This document shows, piece after piece, positions 1 through 7,687 of a DNA stretch of 64,000 nt. Source of the DNA: Candidatus Methylomirabilota bacterium. Lineage in GTDB: Bacteria > Methylomirabilota > Methylomirabilia > Rokubacteriales > CSP1-6. The notes beneath the pieces are model-generated. The model was not told where the DNA came from. It did not search any database and was given only the letters and a program-made list of their open reading frames with translations. The stretch covers positions 1 to 64,000 of the forward strand of contig DASYUQ010000126.1 of NCBI GenBank assembly GCA_036001065.1, written 5' to 3'. Each line of letters begins with the position of its first letter. Position 1 is the stretch's first letter. Position numbers and translations under genes: made by a program.

Positions 1-44
1 CCGCTCTTGCCGCTGCGCGCGCCGCCCAGAACAAGAAGCGATGA
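1..44 (+). CDS. C-terminal end of a gene cut by the window edge
   Basis: An open frame enters from the left edge and ends at a TGA at 42-44. It encodes a short Ala/Arg/Lys-rich tail (ALAAARAAQNKKR). Too little is visible to name the protein. The TGA overlaps an ATG at 41 (ATGA), the coupling style used by several gene pairs in this window. Confidence 0.35.
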   Translation, partial: ALAAARAAQNKKR

Positions 45-193
45 CGGAATCGCCCGGGCCCTCCCTCGAAGACCGGTTGAGACGTGAGGCGCCCGGGCAG
101 GTCTCCTGGCTCTCGGATCGTCCTACTCCCCGCGCCTTCCCGGCCGACTCGGCCAGTGGCATCGCGTGCGGGTTTCGTCCCCGATTACAGTGA
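41..193 (+). CDS. possible 50-residue ORF, function unknown
   Basis: The ATG at 41 overlaps the stop codon of the preceding open frame, and the reading runs 50 codons to a TGA at 191-193. The first ~15 residues (MTESPGPSLEDRLRRE) look like a real N-terminus with a charged helix. The rest is Pro/Arg/Ala-rich and not recognisable. It could be a gene truncated by mutation or a chance frame. The region from 194 to 348 holds nothing else I can support. Confidence 0.25.
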   Translation: MTESPGPSLEDRLRREAPGQVSWLSDRPTPRAFPADSASGIACGFRPRLQ

Positions 194-348
194 CGGGGTC
201 GCGGCGGCTTCGCACCGCCTTCCCTGGGCCCTCGCGGGCACCCTGGGCACGAACGACGCCGAGACGTTAGCAGAATCCCCGCGCGCTTTCAATGCGGGCT
301 GCGCGCGATGTGGTAGAGTGCAGCGCATCCCAATCCTCAGGAGGCACC

Positions 349-1206
349 ATGGGCATGGATCGGCGGGACTTCCTCAAGCTCAGCACCGCTCTCACCTTCA
401 CCCTCGCCACCGAGCGCGCCTGGGCCCAGACCGCGAAGGTCGAGGTGCACTGGCTCGGCCAGGCGACGACCAGGCTCACGACGCTCACCGGCAAGGTGAT
501 CGTGATCGACCCGTTCCTCACGCACAACCCCAAGACGCCTCAGCAGTACAAGAACCTCGACGCGCTCGGCAAGGTCGACGTGATCCTCGTGACCCATGGC
601 CACGCCGACCATGCCGGCAACCTCGGCCGCACCGACGGATCGAGCGACACGGCGGAGCTGGCCAAGCGGACGGGCGCCAAGGTCCTCGGGCCGGCCGGTC
701 TCATCGCCACCATGATCGATCTGGGATGGGTGAGCTCCGAGCAGGGCGTTCGCTTCGGCAAGGGCGGCACGGTGACACCGCTGGGACCGCAGATCAAGAT
801 CACCCAGGTACGCGCCGAGCACTCGTCGGAGGTCACGATCACCGACCCCGCCACCAAGAAGAGCACGACCTATCCTGGCGGGGAGCCGGCGGGATTCATC
901 ATCGAGTTCGAGAACGGCTTCAAGCTCTATCACATGGGCGACACGGGGCTGTTCGGTGACATGCGGCTCATCGGCGAGTACTACAAGCCCGACCTGATCA
1001 TGATCCCGATCGGCGGCCATTTCGTCATGGACCCGCGGGCCGCGGCTTACGCGACGAGGGAGATGCTCAAGCCGCGCTACGCGATCCCGTTCCACTACGG
1101 CACGTTCCCGGTGCTCAGGGGCACGCCGCAGGAGTACCAGCAGTTCCTCGGGCAGACGACGACGCAGGTCTTCCCGATCAGCCCCGGGGACAAGCTCACG
1201 TTCTAG
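349..1206 (+). CDS. metal-dependent hydrolase, metallo-beta-lactamase fold (UPF0173/UlaG-like), exported by Tat
   Basis: This 285-residue protein belongs to the metallo-beta-lactamase fold. The metal-binding motif HGHADH is at about residues 83-88. Further conserved stretches are GPAGL, the AEHSSE segment, a YHMGDTGLFGD block near residue 205 and a late PFHYGTFP. The N-terminus carries a twin-arginine-like signal (DRRDFLKLSTAL) ending in AWAQ, so a folded metalloenzyme is probably exported. The ATG at 349 is chosen because an AGGAGG-like site sits just upstream and the Tat motif begins there; an in-frame start at 292 would bury the signal. The substrate cannot be predicted. It stands alone, convergent with the following gene. 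Confidence 0.85.
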   Translation: MGMDRRDFLKLSTALTFTLATERAWAQTAKVEVHWLGQATTRLTTLTGKVIVIDPFLTHNPKTPQQYKNLDALGKVDVILVTHGHADHAGNLGRTDGSSDTAELAKRTGAKVLGPAGLIATMIDLGWVSSEQGVRFGKGGTVTPLGPQIKITQVRAEHSSEVTITDPATKKSTTYPGGEPAGFIIEFENGFKLYHMGDTGLFGDMRLIGEYYKPDLIMIPIGGHFVMDPRAAAYATREMLKPRYAIPFHYGTFPVLRGTPQEYQQFLGQTTTQVFPISPGDKLTF

Positions 1207-1220
1207 CGGGCGGGCTCTCG

Positions 1221-1595
1221 TCACCGGCCGCGCAGGCGCTCGATCTGGCGGCGCTCGCGCTTGGTAGGCCGGCCGGCGCCCGCGGGCCGGTAGGGCGGCG
1301 GCGCGTGGCGGAGGCGCGGCGGCGCCGGCGGCGTGAGGTCGGAGTAGAGCGCGCGCGCCTCGCCGGCGGGGCCTCTGCGCTCGCTGAGCGCCACGACCCG
1401 CGCCAGACGCCGTCCGCCCGGCAGCGTGACCTTGATGAAATCGCCGGGGCGTACCAGCTTGGCCGGCTTGGCCCCATCGTCGTTGACGTCCACCTTGCCT
1501 CCGGCGCACGCGGCCGCGGCCAGGCTGCGCGTCTTGAAGAAGCGCGCGGCCCACAGCCACCTGTCCACGCGCATCGAGGGCGGGGCATCCGCCAT
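1221..1595 (-). CDS. hslR: RNA-binding S4-domain protein, Hsp15 (HslR) family
   Basis: This 124-residue protein starts with the S4 domain at residues 8-55 (MRVDRWLWAARFFKTRSLAA, then KVDVND and VRPGDFIKV). An Arg/Pro-rich tail follows, ending in a basic KRERRQIERLRGR segment, as in Hsp15. In the family, Hsp15 binds free 50S subunits carrying a nascent chain and helps recycle stalled ribosomes. Length and domain order match. It is transcribed towards the upstream hydrolase gene and converges with it. Confidence 0.85.
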   Translation of the reverse strand: MADAPPSMRVDRWLWAARFFKTRSLAAAACAGGKVDVNDDGAKPAKLVRPGDFIKVTLPGGRRLARVVALSERRGPAGEARALYSDLTPPAPPRLRHAPPPYRPAGAGRPTKRERRQIERLRGR

Positions 1596-1796
1596 GCCGT
1601 GACGGTATCATAGGCCCCGTCGTGACCACGCGGCCGGCGATCCCGGCTTCCTCGACGCGAGCACCGCGCTCGCCGGGCACAGCGAACGGCTGGCCCGCGA
1701 ATTGCGCCCGCCGCTGGTAACGACGGTGCCGGCCGACGAGAATGAAACGACGGGCCTGGGCGTCAAAGCCCGTGGTATGCGTCCATGAGGAGAGCT
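1596..1796. other. 201-bp intergenic region with an unassigned open frame
   Basis: The region separates the hslR start from the DUF3047 gene. One plus-strand frame is open from about 1605 to the TGA at 1786-1788 and has protein-like composition (for example HSERLARELRPPL). It has no plausible start codon, so it may be a gene remnant or chance. No clear terminator or promoter is visible. Confidence 0.3.
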
Positions 1797-2471
1797 ATGC
1801 GGACTGACCGGTTCCTGATGACCGCGGTGCTCGTGGCGGTGGCGGTGACGGCCTGGGCGGCGGAGCGCGTCGTCGTCGAGGACTGGCTGAAGCACCCCGT
1901 GGGCGCCAAAGGGATCCCGCCCGGCTGGAAGGGGCAGAACTGGGGGAGCCCGGCCTACGACTTCGCCGTCGTGGAGAACGACGGTAACAAAGTGCTGCAC
2001 CTCAAGAGCCGGGACGAGGGCTCGACGATCAGTAAGGAGATCAAGGGCAAGGTCAACCTGAAGGAGACGCCGATCCTCGAGTGGAAGTGGAAGGTCGTGA
2101 CGCTGCCCCAGGGCGGCGGATCCTGCAACAAGACGACCGACGACCAGGCCGCCCAGGTCTACCTCACGTGGCCGCGCTTCCCCGAGCAGCTCCGCTCCCG
2201 GATCATCGGCTACGTGTGGGACACCACCGTGCCGGCGGGAACGATCTGCAAGAGCGAGAAGACGGGTACCGTCACCTACGTCGTTCTGCGCTCCGGCCGA
2301 ACCGATCTCGGCAAGTGGGTCACCGAGCAGCGGAACGTGCGGGACGACTTCAAGAAGATCTACGGCGAGGAGCCGGAGAACCCCGCGGCTGTCTCCCTCT
2401 CCATCGACTCCAACGACACGCACTCGACGGCGGAGGTGTTCGTGGGCCCGATCGTCTTCAGAAAGCCGTGA
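1797..2471 (+). CDS. DUF3047 domain-containing exported protein
   Basis: The protein has 224 residues from the ATG at 1797; an in-frame ATG at 1785 would add four. GAGG at 1787-1790 is well placed for the later start. A signal peptide (FLMTAVLVAVAVTAWAA) precedes the mature domain, which starts at about ERVVVEDWLKHP. The body matches DUF3047: GWKG, VLHLKSRDEGSTISKEI, LEWKWKV, a DDQAAQVYLTWP block, and a late SIDSNDTHSTAEVFVGPI. The biochemical function of DUF3047 is unknown. The stop codon overlaps the GTG of the next gene (GTGA), so the two are probably co-translated. Confidence 0.8.
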   Translation: MRTDRFLMTAVLVAVAVTAWAAERVVVEDWLKHPVGAKGIPPGWKGQNWGSPAYDFAVVENDGNKVLHLKSRDEGSTISKEIKGKVNLKETPILEWKWKVVTLPQGGGSCNKTTDDQAAQVYLTWPRFPEQLRSRIIGYVWDTTVPAGTICKSEKTGTVTYVVLRSGRTDLGKWVTEQRNVRDDFKKIYGEEPENPAAVSLSIDSNDTHSTAEVFVGPIVFRKP

Positions 2472-3121
2472 CCGATCCGCGCGAGTTCGTCCGGACGCTG
2501 GCCGACGAGAACGCCGCGTTCTGGAAGGGGCGCGACGTCCGCCTCGACCCCGGGGCGCCGGCCGGGCGACGCCTCCAGCAGATCCGCTACCGCATGCGCC
2601 AGGGCGTGTACAACGAGCTGCGCTCCGTCGAGCTGCTGGCCGCGTGGATCCCCTACACGCCCGAACGGGAGATCCGGGAGCTGCTGGCCAGTCAGCTCGA
2701 CGACGAGCATCGCCATTGGCGCTTGCTGCGCCAGCGGCTCATCGCGCTCGGCGAGGACCCCGACGCCTACCGCGCGCTTCCCGAGTGGGAGGCGCTCTTC
2801 GACTGGCTCGTCGCCGCCCGCGCCCGCCCCACCCTCGAGCGCCTGGCCATGTTCCAGTTCGCCGGCGAGACGCAGTCCTGCGAGGGCTTCGAGACGCTCA
2901 TCGCCCTGGCTCGGGACGTCGACCCCGAGACGGCCGACCTCTACGCCAGGGAGATCCTGCCCGACGAGTACCGCCACGCCGCCATCGGCCACCGGGGCCT
3001 GCACCTGCTGGCCGACACGCCGGAACGTCAGCAGCTCGCGCGGGCGGCCTGCCGCGAGATGAACGAGCGCATCCTGGCCGCCTACCGCGCCCACCGGATC
3101 CGCGCCGACCGCGGCGACTAG
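2468..3121 (+). CDS. ferritin-like (possibly diiron) domain protein
   Basis: The protein has 217 residues from a GTG at 2468 that overlaps the stop of the DUF3047 gene. It is all-helical, with carboxylate/His motifs spaced as in ferritin-like four-helix bundles: DDEHRHW near residue 78, AGETQSCEGFE near 135, and EILPDEYRHAAIGHRGL near 165. These could ligate a diiron centre. The substrate is unknown. The TAG stop at 3119-3121 lies inside a CTAG tetranucleotide, exactly where the adjacent inverted-repeat element begins, so the element is inserted at the stop codon and preserves it. Confidence 0.7.
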   Translation: MTDPREFVRTLADENAAFWKGRDVRLDPGAPAGRRLQQIRYRMRQGVYNELRSVELLAAWIPYTPEREIRELLASQLDDEHRHWRLLRQRLIALGEDPDAYRALPEWEALFDWLVAARARPTLERLAMFQFAGETQSCEGFETLIALARDVDPETADLYAREILPDEYRHAAIGHRGLHLLADTPERQQLARAACREMNERILAAYRAHRIRADRGD

Positions 3122-3232
3122 TGCCGTTCCAACTATTCGCGCCTAGTGCCGTTCCAACTATTCGCGCATAGGAAGGCACCGTGTACGTCGTTCGTGGACA
3201 GATTTAGTATCAACAAGTTGGAACGGCACTAG
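3118..3232. mobile_element. miniature inverted-repeat element, copy 1 (IS630-type MITE candidate) with duplicated left end
   Basis: The ends are perfect 17-bp inverted repeats, CTAGTGCCGTTCCAACT on the left and its complement on the right. The 90-bp element at 58690-58779 is the same sequence, except that here the left 25 bp is present twice in tandem (giving 115 bp) and one base differs (cgcgca versus cgcgcc). No coding capacity is seen. The outer CTA...TAG arrangement fits insertion at the TA of CTAG, the known target preference of IS630-family elements. Its parent transposase is not in the window. Confidence 0.75.
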
Positions 3233-3314
3233 AAGAACCGGTGATCCGCGGCCGCTGCCGACTCGCCCATCTCGTGGTCGGTCTGGCCGGTGTCCTGGTG
3301 GCCGCGGCCGTCGA

Positions 3315-4283
3315 TCAACGGGCGCCGGGCCGTTCGGAGCCGAGGCCCCGAAGCTTCGGATCCAGGAGGTCGCGCAGGCCGTCGCCGAACAGGTTCAAGC
3401 CGAGAATGGTCAGCATGATGGCCGCGCCGGGGTAAAGGACCAGCCAGGGCGCCTGCTGCAGGTAGAGGCGCCCCTCCGACAGGATGTTCCCCCAGCTCGG
3501 CACGTAGGGCGGCACGCCGACGCCGAGGAACGAGAGCGCGGCCTCGGTGAGCACGGCGGCGGCGAAGACGAAGCTCCCCTGCACGATCACGGGGCTGAGG
3601 CAGTTGGGCAGAATGTGGCTGAGCATGAGGCTCGCGTCGGAGGCGCCCAGCGCGCGCGCCGCCTCGACGTAGGCGGTCTCGCGGATCACCAGCACCGAGC
3701 CGCGCACGATCCGGGCCATCCGGGGCGTGTAGACGACGGCGATGGCCAGGATCACGTTGGTGACGGAGGGGCCGAGCGAGGCCATCAGCGCGATGGCCAG
3801 AATGATGGCGGGGAAGGCCATGAGCCCGTCCATCACGCGCATGATCGGGTTGTCGAGCGCGCGGAAGTAACCGGCGAGCAGCCCTGCGCTCACGCCGGCC
3901 ACGAAGGCCAGCACCACTACGGCTGTGCCGACCAGGAGCGAGAGTCGCGCGCCGTAAACGACGCGGCTGAAGACATCGCGGCCCAGGTCGTCGGTGCCGA
4001 ACCAGCGGGCCGCGCTCGGCGCGCCGAGCCGCGCCGCCACGTCCATGTGGGTGGGGTTGCCAGCGATCACGGGTGCCAGCAGGCCGACCGCCGTGGTCAA
4101 GACCATCAGCACGGCGCCGAGCACGGCGATCTTCCGCCGCAACAGGACGGCCAGCGCCGGGGGCATCCGCCGCCGCACGGCCGGCGCCCGCGGAATCGCG
4201 ATGGTCAATCGGCCCATTTCACGGCTCGCCTCGGGCGCGCGCCGCCGCCGGCTCCGCGTCCGCCCTGCGGCTCGCACGACCAC
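3315..4283 (-). CDS. peptide/nickel-type ABC transporter permease (DppC/OppC family)
   Basis: This is an inner-membrane permease of up to 322 residues with about six membrane segments. The first is AVLGAVLMVLTTAVGLLAPVI. The permease signature EAARALGASDASLMLSHILP sits in the cytoplasmic loop that contacts the ATPase. The N-terminal segment carries the OppC-N-like region followed by the WFGTDDLGRDVFSRVVYGAR motif typical of DppC. The GTG at 4283 directly abuts the TGA of the upstream permease gene; an ATG at 4217 is an alternative. No ATPase genes follow: the operon ends here and the next sequence holds the inverted-repeat element, so the ATP-binding subunits must be encoded elsewhere or have been lost. 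Confidence 0.9.
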   Translation of the reverse strand: MVVRAAGRTRSRRRRAPEASREMGRLTIAIPRAPAVRRRMPPALAVLLRRKIAVLGAVLMVLTTAVGLLAPVIAGNPTHMDVAARLGAPSAARWFGTDDLGRDVFSRVVYGARLSLLVGTAVVVLAFVAGVSAGLLAGYFRALDNPIMRVMDGLMAFPAIILAIALMASLGPSVTNVILAIAVVYTPRMARIVRGSVLVIRETAYVEAARALGASDASLMLSHILPNCLSPVIVQGSFVFAAAVLTEAALSFLGVGVPPYVPSWGNILSEGRLYLQQAPWLVLYPGAAIMLTILGLNLFGDGLRDLLDPKLRGLGSERPGAR

Positions 4284-5228
4284 TCACCGGTACTTCACCC
4301 GCGGGTCGATCACGAGGTAGGAGAGGTCCACCAGGAGGTTCACCAACATGTAGACGCCGGCGATGACGAGCACCACCCCCTGCACCACCGGGTAGTCGCG
4401 CCTGAGCACGGCCGAGATGATGAGGCGGCCGAGCCCCGGAATGTTGAAGACGGTCTCCACCACCACCGCGCCGCTGATCAGCACGGCGAAGCTGATGCCG
4501 ATCACGGTGACCGTGGGCACCAGCGCGTTCCGCAGCGCGTGCTTGTAGACGATGGCGCGCTCACCGAGCCCCTTGGCCCGGCCGGCGACGATGAACTGCT
4601 CGCGCAGCACGTCGAGCATGCTGGAGCGGGCGATGCGCGCGATGAGCGCGGACTGGACGAGGCCGAGCGCGAAGGCCGGCAGCACGAGCGAGCGCAGCGT
4701 GGCCGGCCAGCCGTCCTCGAGCGGCGAGTAGCCGGCCACCGGGAACCAGCCGAGCCAGACGCCGAAGACCAGGACGAACAGGAGGCCCAGGAGGAAGTTC
4801 GGGATCGAGATCCCGGCCAGCGCCAGCATCATGAACGCCTGGTCGGTAGCCGAGTTGTGGTAGCGCGCGGAGAGCACGCCGGCGGGGACGCCGATGAGGA
4901 CGGCGATCAGCACGGCGGCCAGCGTCAGCAGCAGGGTCGGCTCCACGCGGTCCAGGATGGCCGCGGTCACGGGCTTGCGGAGGAAGATCGAGCGCCCCAG
5001 GTCGCCCTGGAGCAGGCGGCCGTACCAGCGCACGAGCTGGACATGGAGCGGCTGGTCGAAACCGAGCTGCTGGGCGATCTTCCCGACGTCCTCGGCGGAG
5101 GCGTCGGGACCGGCGATGATGGAGGCAGGATCGCCCGGCGCCAGGTGGATCAGCACGAAGCCCACCGTGGCCACCACCAGCGCCACCGGGATCAGCGCCA
5201 GGAGCCGCCGGAGGACGTACGTCTTCAC
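4284..5228 (-). CDS. peptide/nickel-type ABC transporter permease (DppB/OppB family)
   Basis: This 314-residue permease has six predicted membrane helices. The N-terminal helix (YVLRRLLALIPVALVVATVGFVL) is followed by the LAPGDPA motif characteristic of DppB. The ATPase-contact loop RAKGLGERAIVYKHALRNA is at about residue 215. It pairs with the DppC-type permease immediately downstream to form the heterodimeric channel for oligopeptides or a related solute. Upstream lie a broken binding-protein remnant and then an intact binding-protein gene, all on the same strand. Confidence 0.92.
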   Translation of the reverse strand: MKTYVLRRLLALIPVALVVATVGFVLIHLAPGDPASIIAGPDASAEDVGKIAQQLGFDQPLHVQLVRWYGRLLQGDLGRSIFLRKPVTAAILDRVEPTLLLTLAAVLIAVLIGVPAGVLSARYHNSATDQAFMMLALAGISIPNFLLGLLFVLVFGVWLGWFPVAGYSPLEDGWPATLRSLVLPAFALGLVQSALIARIARSSMLDVLREQFIVAGRAKGLGERAIVYKHALRNALVPTVTVIGISFAVLISGAVVVETVFNIPGLGRLIISAVLRRDYPVVQGVVLVIAGVYMLVNLLVDLSYLVIDPRVKYR

Positions 5229-5238
5229 GCCGGCGGGG

Positions 5239-5455
5239 CTACCGGTCGAGCCAGACGTTCCAGAGCATCAGGGTGGTCGTGGGGACGAACGCCCCTCGTC
5301 CGCGATGCTGTGGCCCTCGGCCAGCAGCGGGATCGGGTTGAGGTCGCGGTCGAACGGGTAGAGCGTCTCGTACATGTGCCAGGTGATCTGCTGGGTCAGC
5401 GTGGCGGTGGTCCAGTGCAGATCGAGCGAGGGGCTCGCCGTACGAGCCTCATGGC
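5239..5455 (-). pseudogene. internally deleted remnant of a second family-5 solute-binding protein
   Basis: Reading the minus strand from about 5455, one frame gives SPSLDLHWTTATLTQQITWH, then MYETLYPFDRDLNPIPLLAE and GHSIADEG. This is nearly the same as the intact binding protein next door (PSLDLHWTTAVITQQITWH, then VYETLYTYDRNYNAIPLLVE). After a frame break the sequence ends TLMLWNVWLDR-stop, matching the C-terminus of the intact protein (LNFWNVWLAPAR). The ~1.3 kb between these ends is missing. It is therefore a paralogous binding-protein gene that lost its middle, left between the intact gene and dppB. Confidence 0.8.
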
Positions 5456-5471
5456 CGGTCTTCCTTCGCCC

Positions 5472-7028
5472 TCAGCGCGCGGGCGCGAGCCACACGTTCC
5501 AGAAGTTCAGCTCCGGCGTGGACCGGAAGCCCCGCAGCTCCTTGCGTGCGACCTCGAGCGAAAAGTAGTCCCCGAACTTGACCCGGCCGACGTCCTCGTA
5601 GAAGAGAACCTGGACCTTCTCCCACATCGCCTTCCGCTTCCGGGGGTCGGTCTCCCGCGCCACGGCGTCCAGCCAGCGCTCCTTGTCCTCGTGGCACCAC
5701 CACCCGGGCCAGTTGCACTGCACGCCCGTGTTGTAAGCCGGCTCCGGGTTGAAGGTGATCCCGGTGGAGAAGGCGTCCCACAGCTCGGGCTTGTTGCGTC
5801 GCTGGACGAGCGTCGCCCAGTCGACGACCTGCAGGTCGATCCGAAAGCCGACCGCCTCCAGCTGCTGCTTGGCGACGAGCGCGTTCTTGTACATCCACTC
5901 GTACTCCCGCGTCGTGATCCAGCGCACCGGCTGGCCGGTGTAGCCCGCCTCCTTCAGGAGCTTCTGCGCCTTGGCGGGATTCCTCTGGTTGTAAAGCTCG
6001 GCGCCCACCGTCGAGTACCACTGCGCCTGCTCGACGTGCATGAGGCTCGGATCGACGCGGTAGAAGGCCCGGTGGCCGAAGCCGGCCGCCATGATCGGCT
6101 CCATGTCCAGCGCGGCCTGGAAGGCCTGCCGGATCCGCCTGTCGGTCATGAGCCCTTGCTTGTGGTTCAGCACCGCGGTGGACCAGCCCGCCGGCTTGAT
6201 GACGCCGGGCGCGACGCCCGCCATGGCCCGGATCCGCTCGAACTGGTCCTGCTTGATCTGCTGGGCGTAGTGGTACTCGCCGGTCTCCACCCCCGCCAGC
6301 CGCACCGCGACGTCAGGCACCGGAATGAAGAGGATCTCGTCGACCCAGGCCGTGCGCTTGCCTCCGAACCCTTCGGGGCCGTCGGGGCGGGCGACGTAGT
6401 CCTTGAAGCGGGCGAGCTTGATGTAGCGGTCGGGCTTGTGCTCGACGAAGCGATAGGGACCGGTGCCGACGAACTGCGAGATCTGCTGGTCGCCGGCGGC
6501 GTCCACGATCTCCTTGGGATAGATCGCGGCGCCGTTGTTGGGTCGCGCCAGGGCCATGAGCAGGGCGCCGGAGGGCTCCTTCAGGTACATCGCCACCGTG
6601 GACGGATCCTTGGCCTCCAGGCCCTCGACGTTCCGCCACACGGCCTTGCCTGGCGTCGCCATGCGACCCCAGCGGCTCAGCGAGGCCACCACGTCGGCCG
6701 AGGTCAGCTCCTTGCCGTTGTGGAAGCGGACCCCCCGGCGCAGCCTGAACGTGTACGTGCGACCCCGGTCGCCCAGCGTGTGGCCTTCGACCAGCAGCGG
6801 GATCGCGTTGTAGTTCCGGTCGTAGGTGTAGAGCGTCTCGTAGACGTGCCAGGTGATCTGCTGGGTGATGACGGCCGTCGTCCAGTGCAGATCGAGCGAC
6901 GGGGGCTCGCCGATCATCGCGGCCTTGAGCACGCCGCCCGCCCGCGGCTCCTCGGCGACAGCGGGCGCGCCCGCCAGCAGCGCGAGGCTCAGCACAAGGA
7001 CACCGGCGCCCCCGCCCCGTCTGGTCAT
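5472..7028 (-). CDS. peptide ABC transporter substrate-binding protein, solute-binding family 5
   Basis: The protein has 518 residues from the ATG at 7028, which has AGGAAG upstream; an in-frame start 10 codons earlier lacks a ribosome site. A Sec signal (VLVLSLALLAGAPAVAEEP) leads into a two-lobed SBP_bac_5 protein. Diagnostic stretches are PSLDLHWTT, the YTFRLRRGVRFHNGKELTSADVV block near residue 95, and KLLKEAGYTGQP near 350. It should capture oligopeptides or a similar solute in the periplasm for the two downstream permeases. The homologous but wrecked remnant immediately downstream shows a past tandem duplication. Confidence 0.9.
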   Translation of the reverse strand: MTRRGGGAGVLVLSLALLAGAPAVAEEPRAGGVLKAAMIGEPPSLDLHWTTAVITQQITWHVYETLYTYDRNYNAIPLLVEGHTLGDRGRTYTFRLRRGVRFHNGKELTSADVVASLSRWGRMATPGKAVWRNVEGLEAKDPSTVAMYLKEPSGALLMALARPNNGAAIYPKEIVDAAGDQQISQFVGTGPYRFVEHKPDRYIKLARFKDYVARPDGPEGFGGKRTAWVDEILFIPVPDVAVRLAGVETGEYHYAQQIKQDQFERIRAMAGVAPGVIKPAGWSTAVLNHKQGLMTDRRIRQAFQAALDMEPIMAAGFGHRAFYRVDPSLMHVEQAQWYSTVGAELYNQRNPAKAQKLLKEAGYTGQPVRWITTREYEWMYKNALVAKQQLEAVGFRIDLQVVDWATLVQRRNKPELWDAFSTGITFNPEPAYNTGVQCNWPGWWCHEDKERWLDAVARETDPRKRKAMWEKVQVLFYEDVGRVKFGDYFSLEVARKELRGFRSTPELNFWNVWLAPAR

Positions 7029-7072
7029 GGAATCTTCCTCAGGAGATGCATGCGTCACCCCGCGGCCGCGAA

Positions 7073-7687
7073 TTATAGCACCGGCAGCTCGTTCAGCCGG
7101 CGCAGGCGCCAGCGCCCCGCGGCGTGCTCGAGCACGGTGAGAGCAGCGTAGTCCTGGCCGAAGGCCAGGATGCGCCTCATCGGAAGGTCCAGCGCGCGGC
7201 AGAGCAGGACCCGATTCGTCCCGCCGTGCGCCACCACGGCGATGCGCTCGCCCGCGTGGGCGACGACCATCGCTTCGAAGGCCGGCCAGGCCCGCGCCAA
7301 CAGGTCCCCCAGGCCCTCACCGCCGGGAAAGGCAAAGTCGCCGATGCGCGCCATCCAATCCGTGAACGCTCGGGGCTCGCGCTCCGCGATCTCGGCCGCG
7401 GTGAGCCCGTCCCAGCGTCCCATGTCCATCTCGCGCAACGCCGGCGCCGCGTCCGGCCGCAGGCCGTGCGGGGCCGCGATGATCTCACCGCTGCGCCGGG
7501 CGCGCGCCAGATCGCTGGTGAACACGGCGGTGAGCGTCACGTCGCGGAGCCGCTCGGCCTGAGCCGCGCATTGCCGCTCGCCCAGCGGCGACAGGGGAAC
7601 GTCCAGGTGGCCGACGAACCGCCGGGGCTCCGCGGGCGCGACCTCGCCGTGGCGGAACAGGTAGATCAGCGTCCGGCGTGCGTCCAC
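7073..7687 (-). CDS. cobC: histidine phosphatase family protein, probable alpha-ribazole phosphatase (CobC-type)
   Basis: The 204-residue protein begins at a GTG at 7687, inside the last 22 bases of cobS. It has the phosphoglycerate-mutase-like signature LIYLFRHGEV at residues 6-15 (catalytic RHG), TSDLARARRSGEIIA near 65-80, a second-half MDMGRWDG, and AVVAHGGTNRVLL with the second active-site His. Its overlap with cobS suggests alpha-ribazole-5-phosphate dephosphorylation in the lower-ligand branch of cobalamin synthesis. The fold alone cannot exclude other small phosphate esters. Confidence 0.8.
   Translation of the reverse strand: MDARRTLIYLFRHGEVAPAEPRRFVGHLDVPLSPLGERQCAAQAERLRDVTLTAVFTSDLARARRSGEIIAAPHGLRPDAAPALREMDMGRWDGLTAAEIAEREPRAFTDWMARIGDFAFPGGEGLGDLLARAWPAFEAMVVAHAGERIAVVAHGGTNRVLLCRALDLPMRRILAFGQDYAALTVLEHAAGRWRLRRLNELPVL

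Noticed and set aside
1605-1788. Plus-strand open frame between hslR and the DUF3047 gene
   Set aside because: No start codon or ribosome site, and no recognisable family; at most a remnant.
3241-3435. Short plus-strand ORF with a hydrophobic N-terminus after the mobile element
   Set aside because: It runs into the antisense of the permease gene and its hydrophobic part is too weakly supported.
3615-7151. A 1178-codon plus-strand open frame
   Set aside because: It is the antisense of the peptide transporter genes, with the His/Asp/Arg-rich composition produced by GC-rich complementary codons and no recognisable domain.
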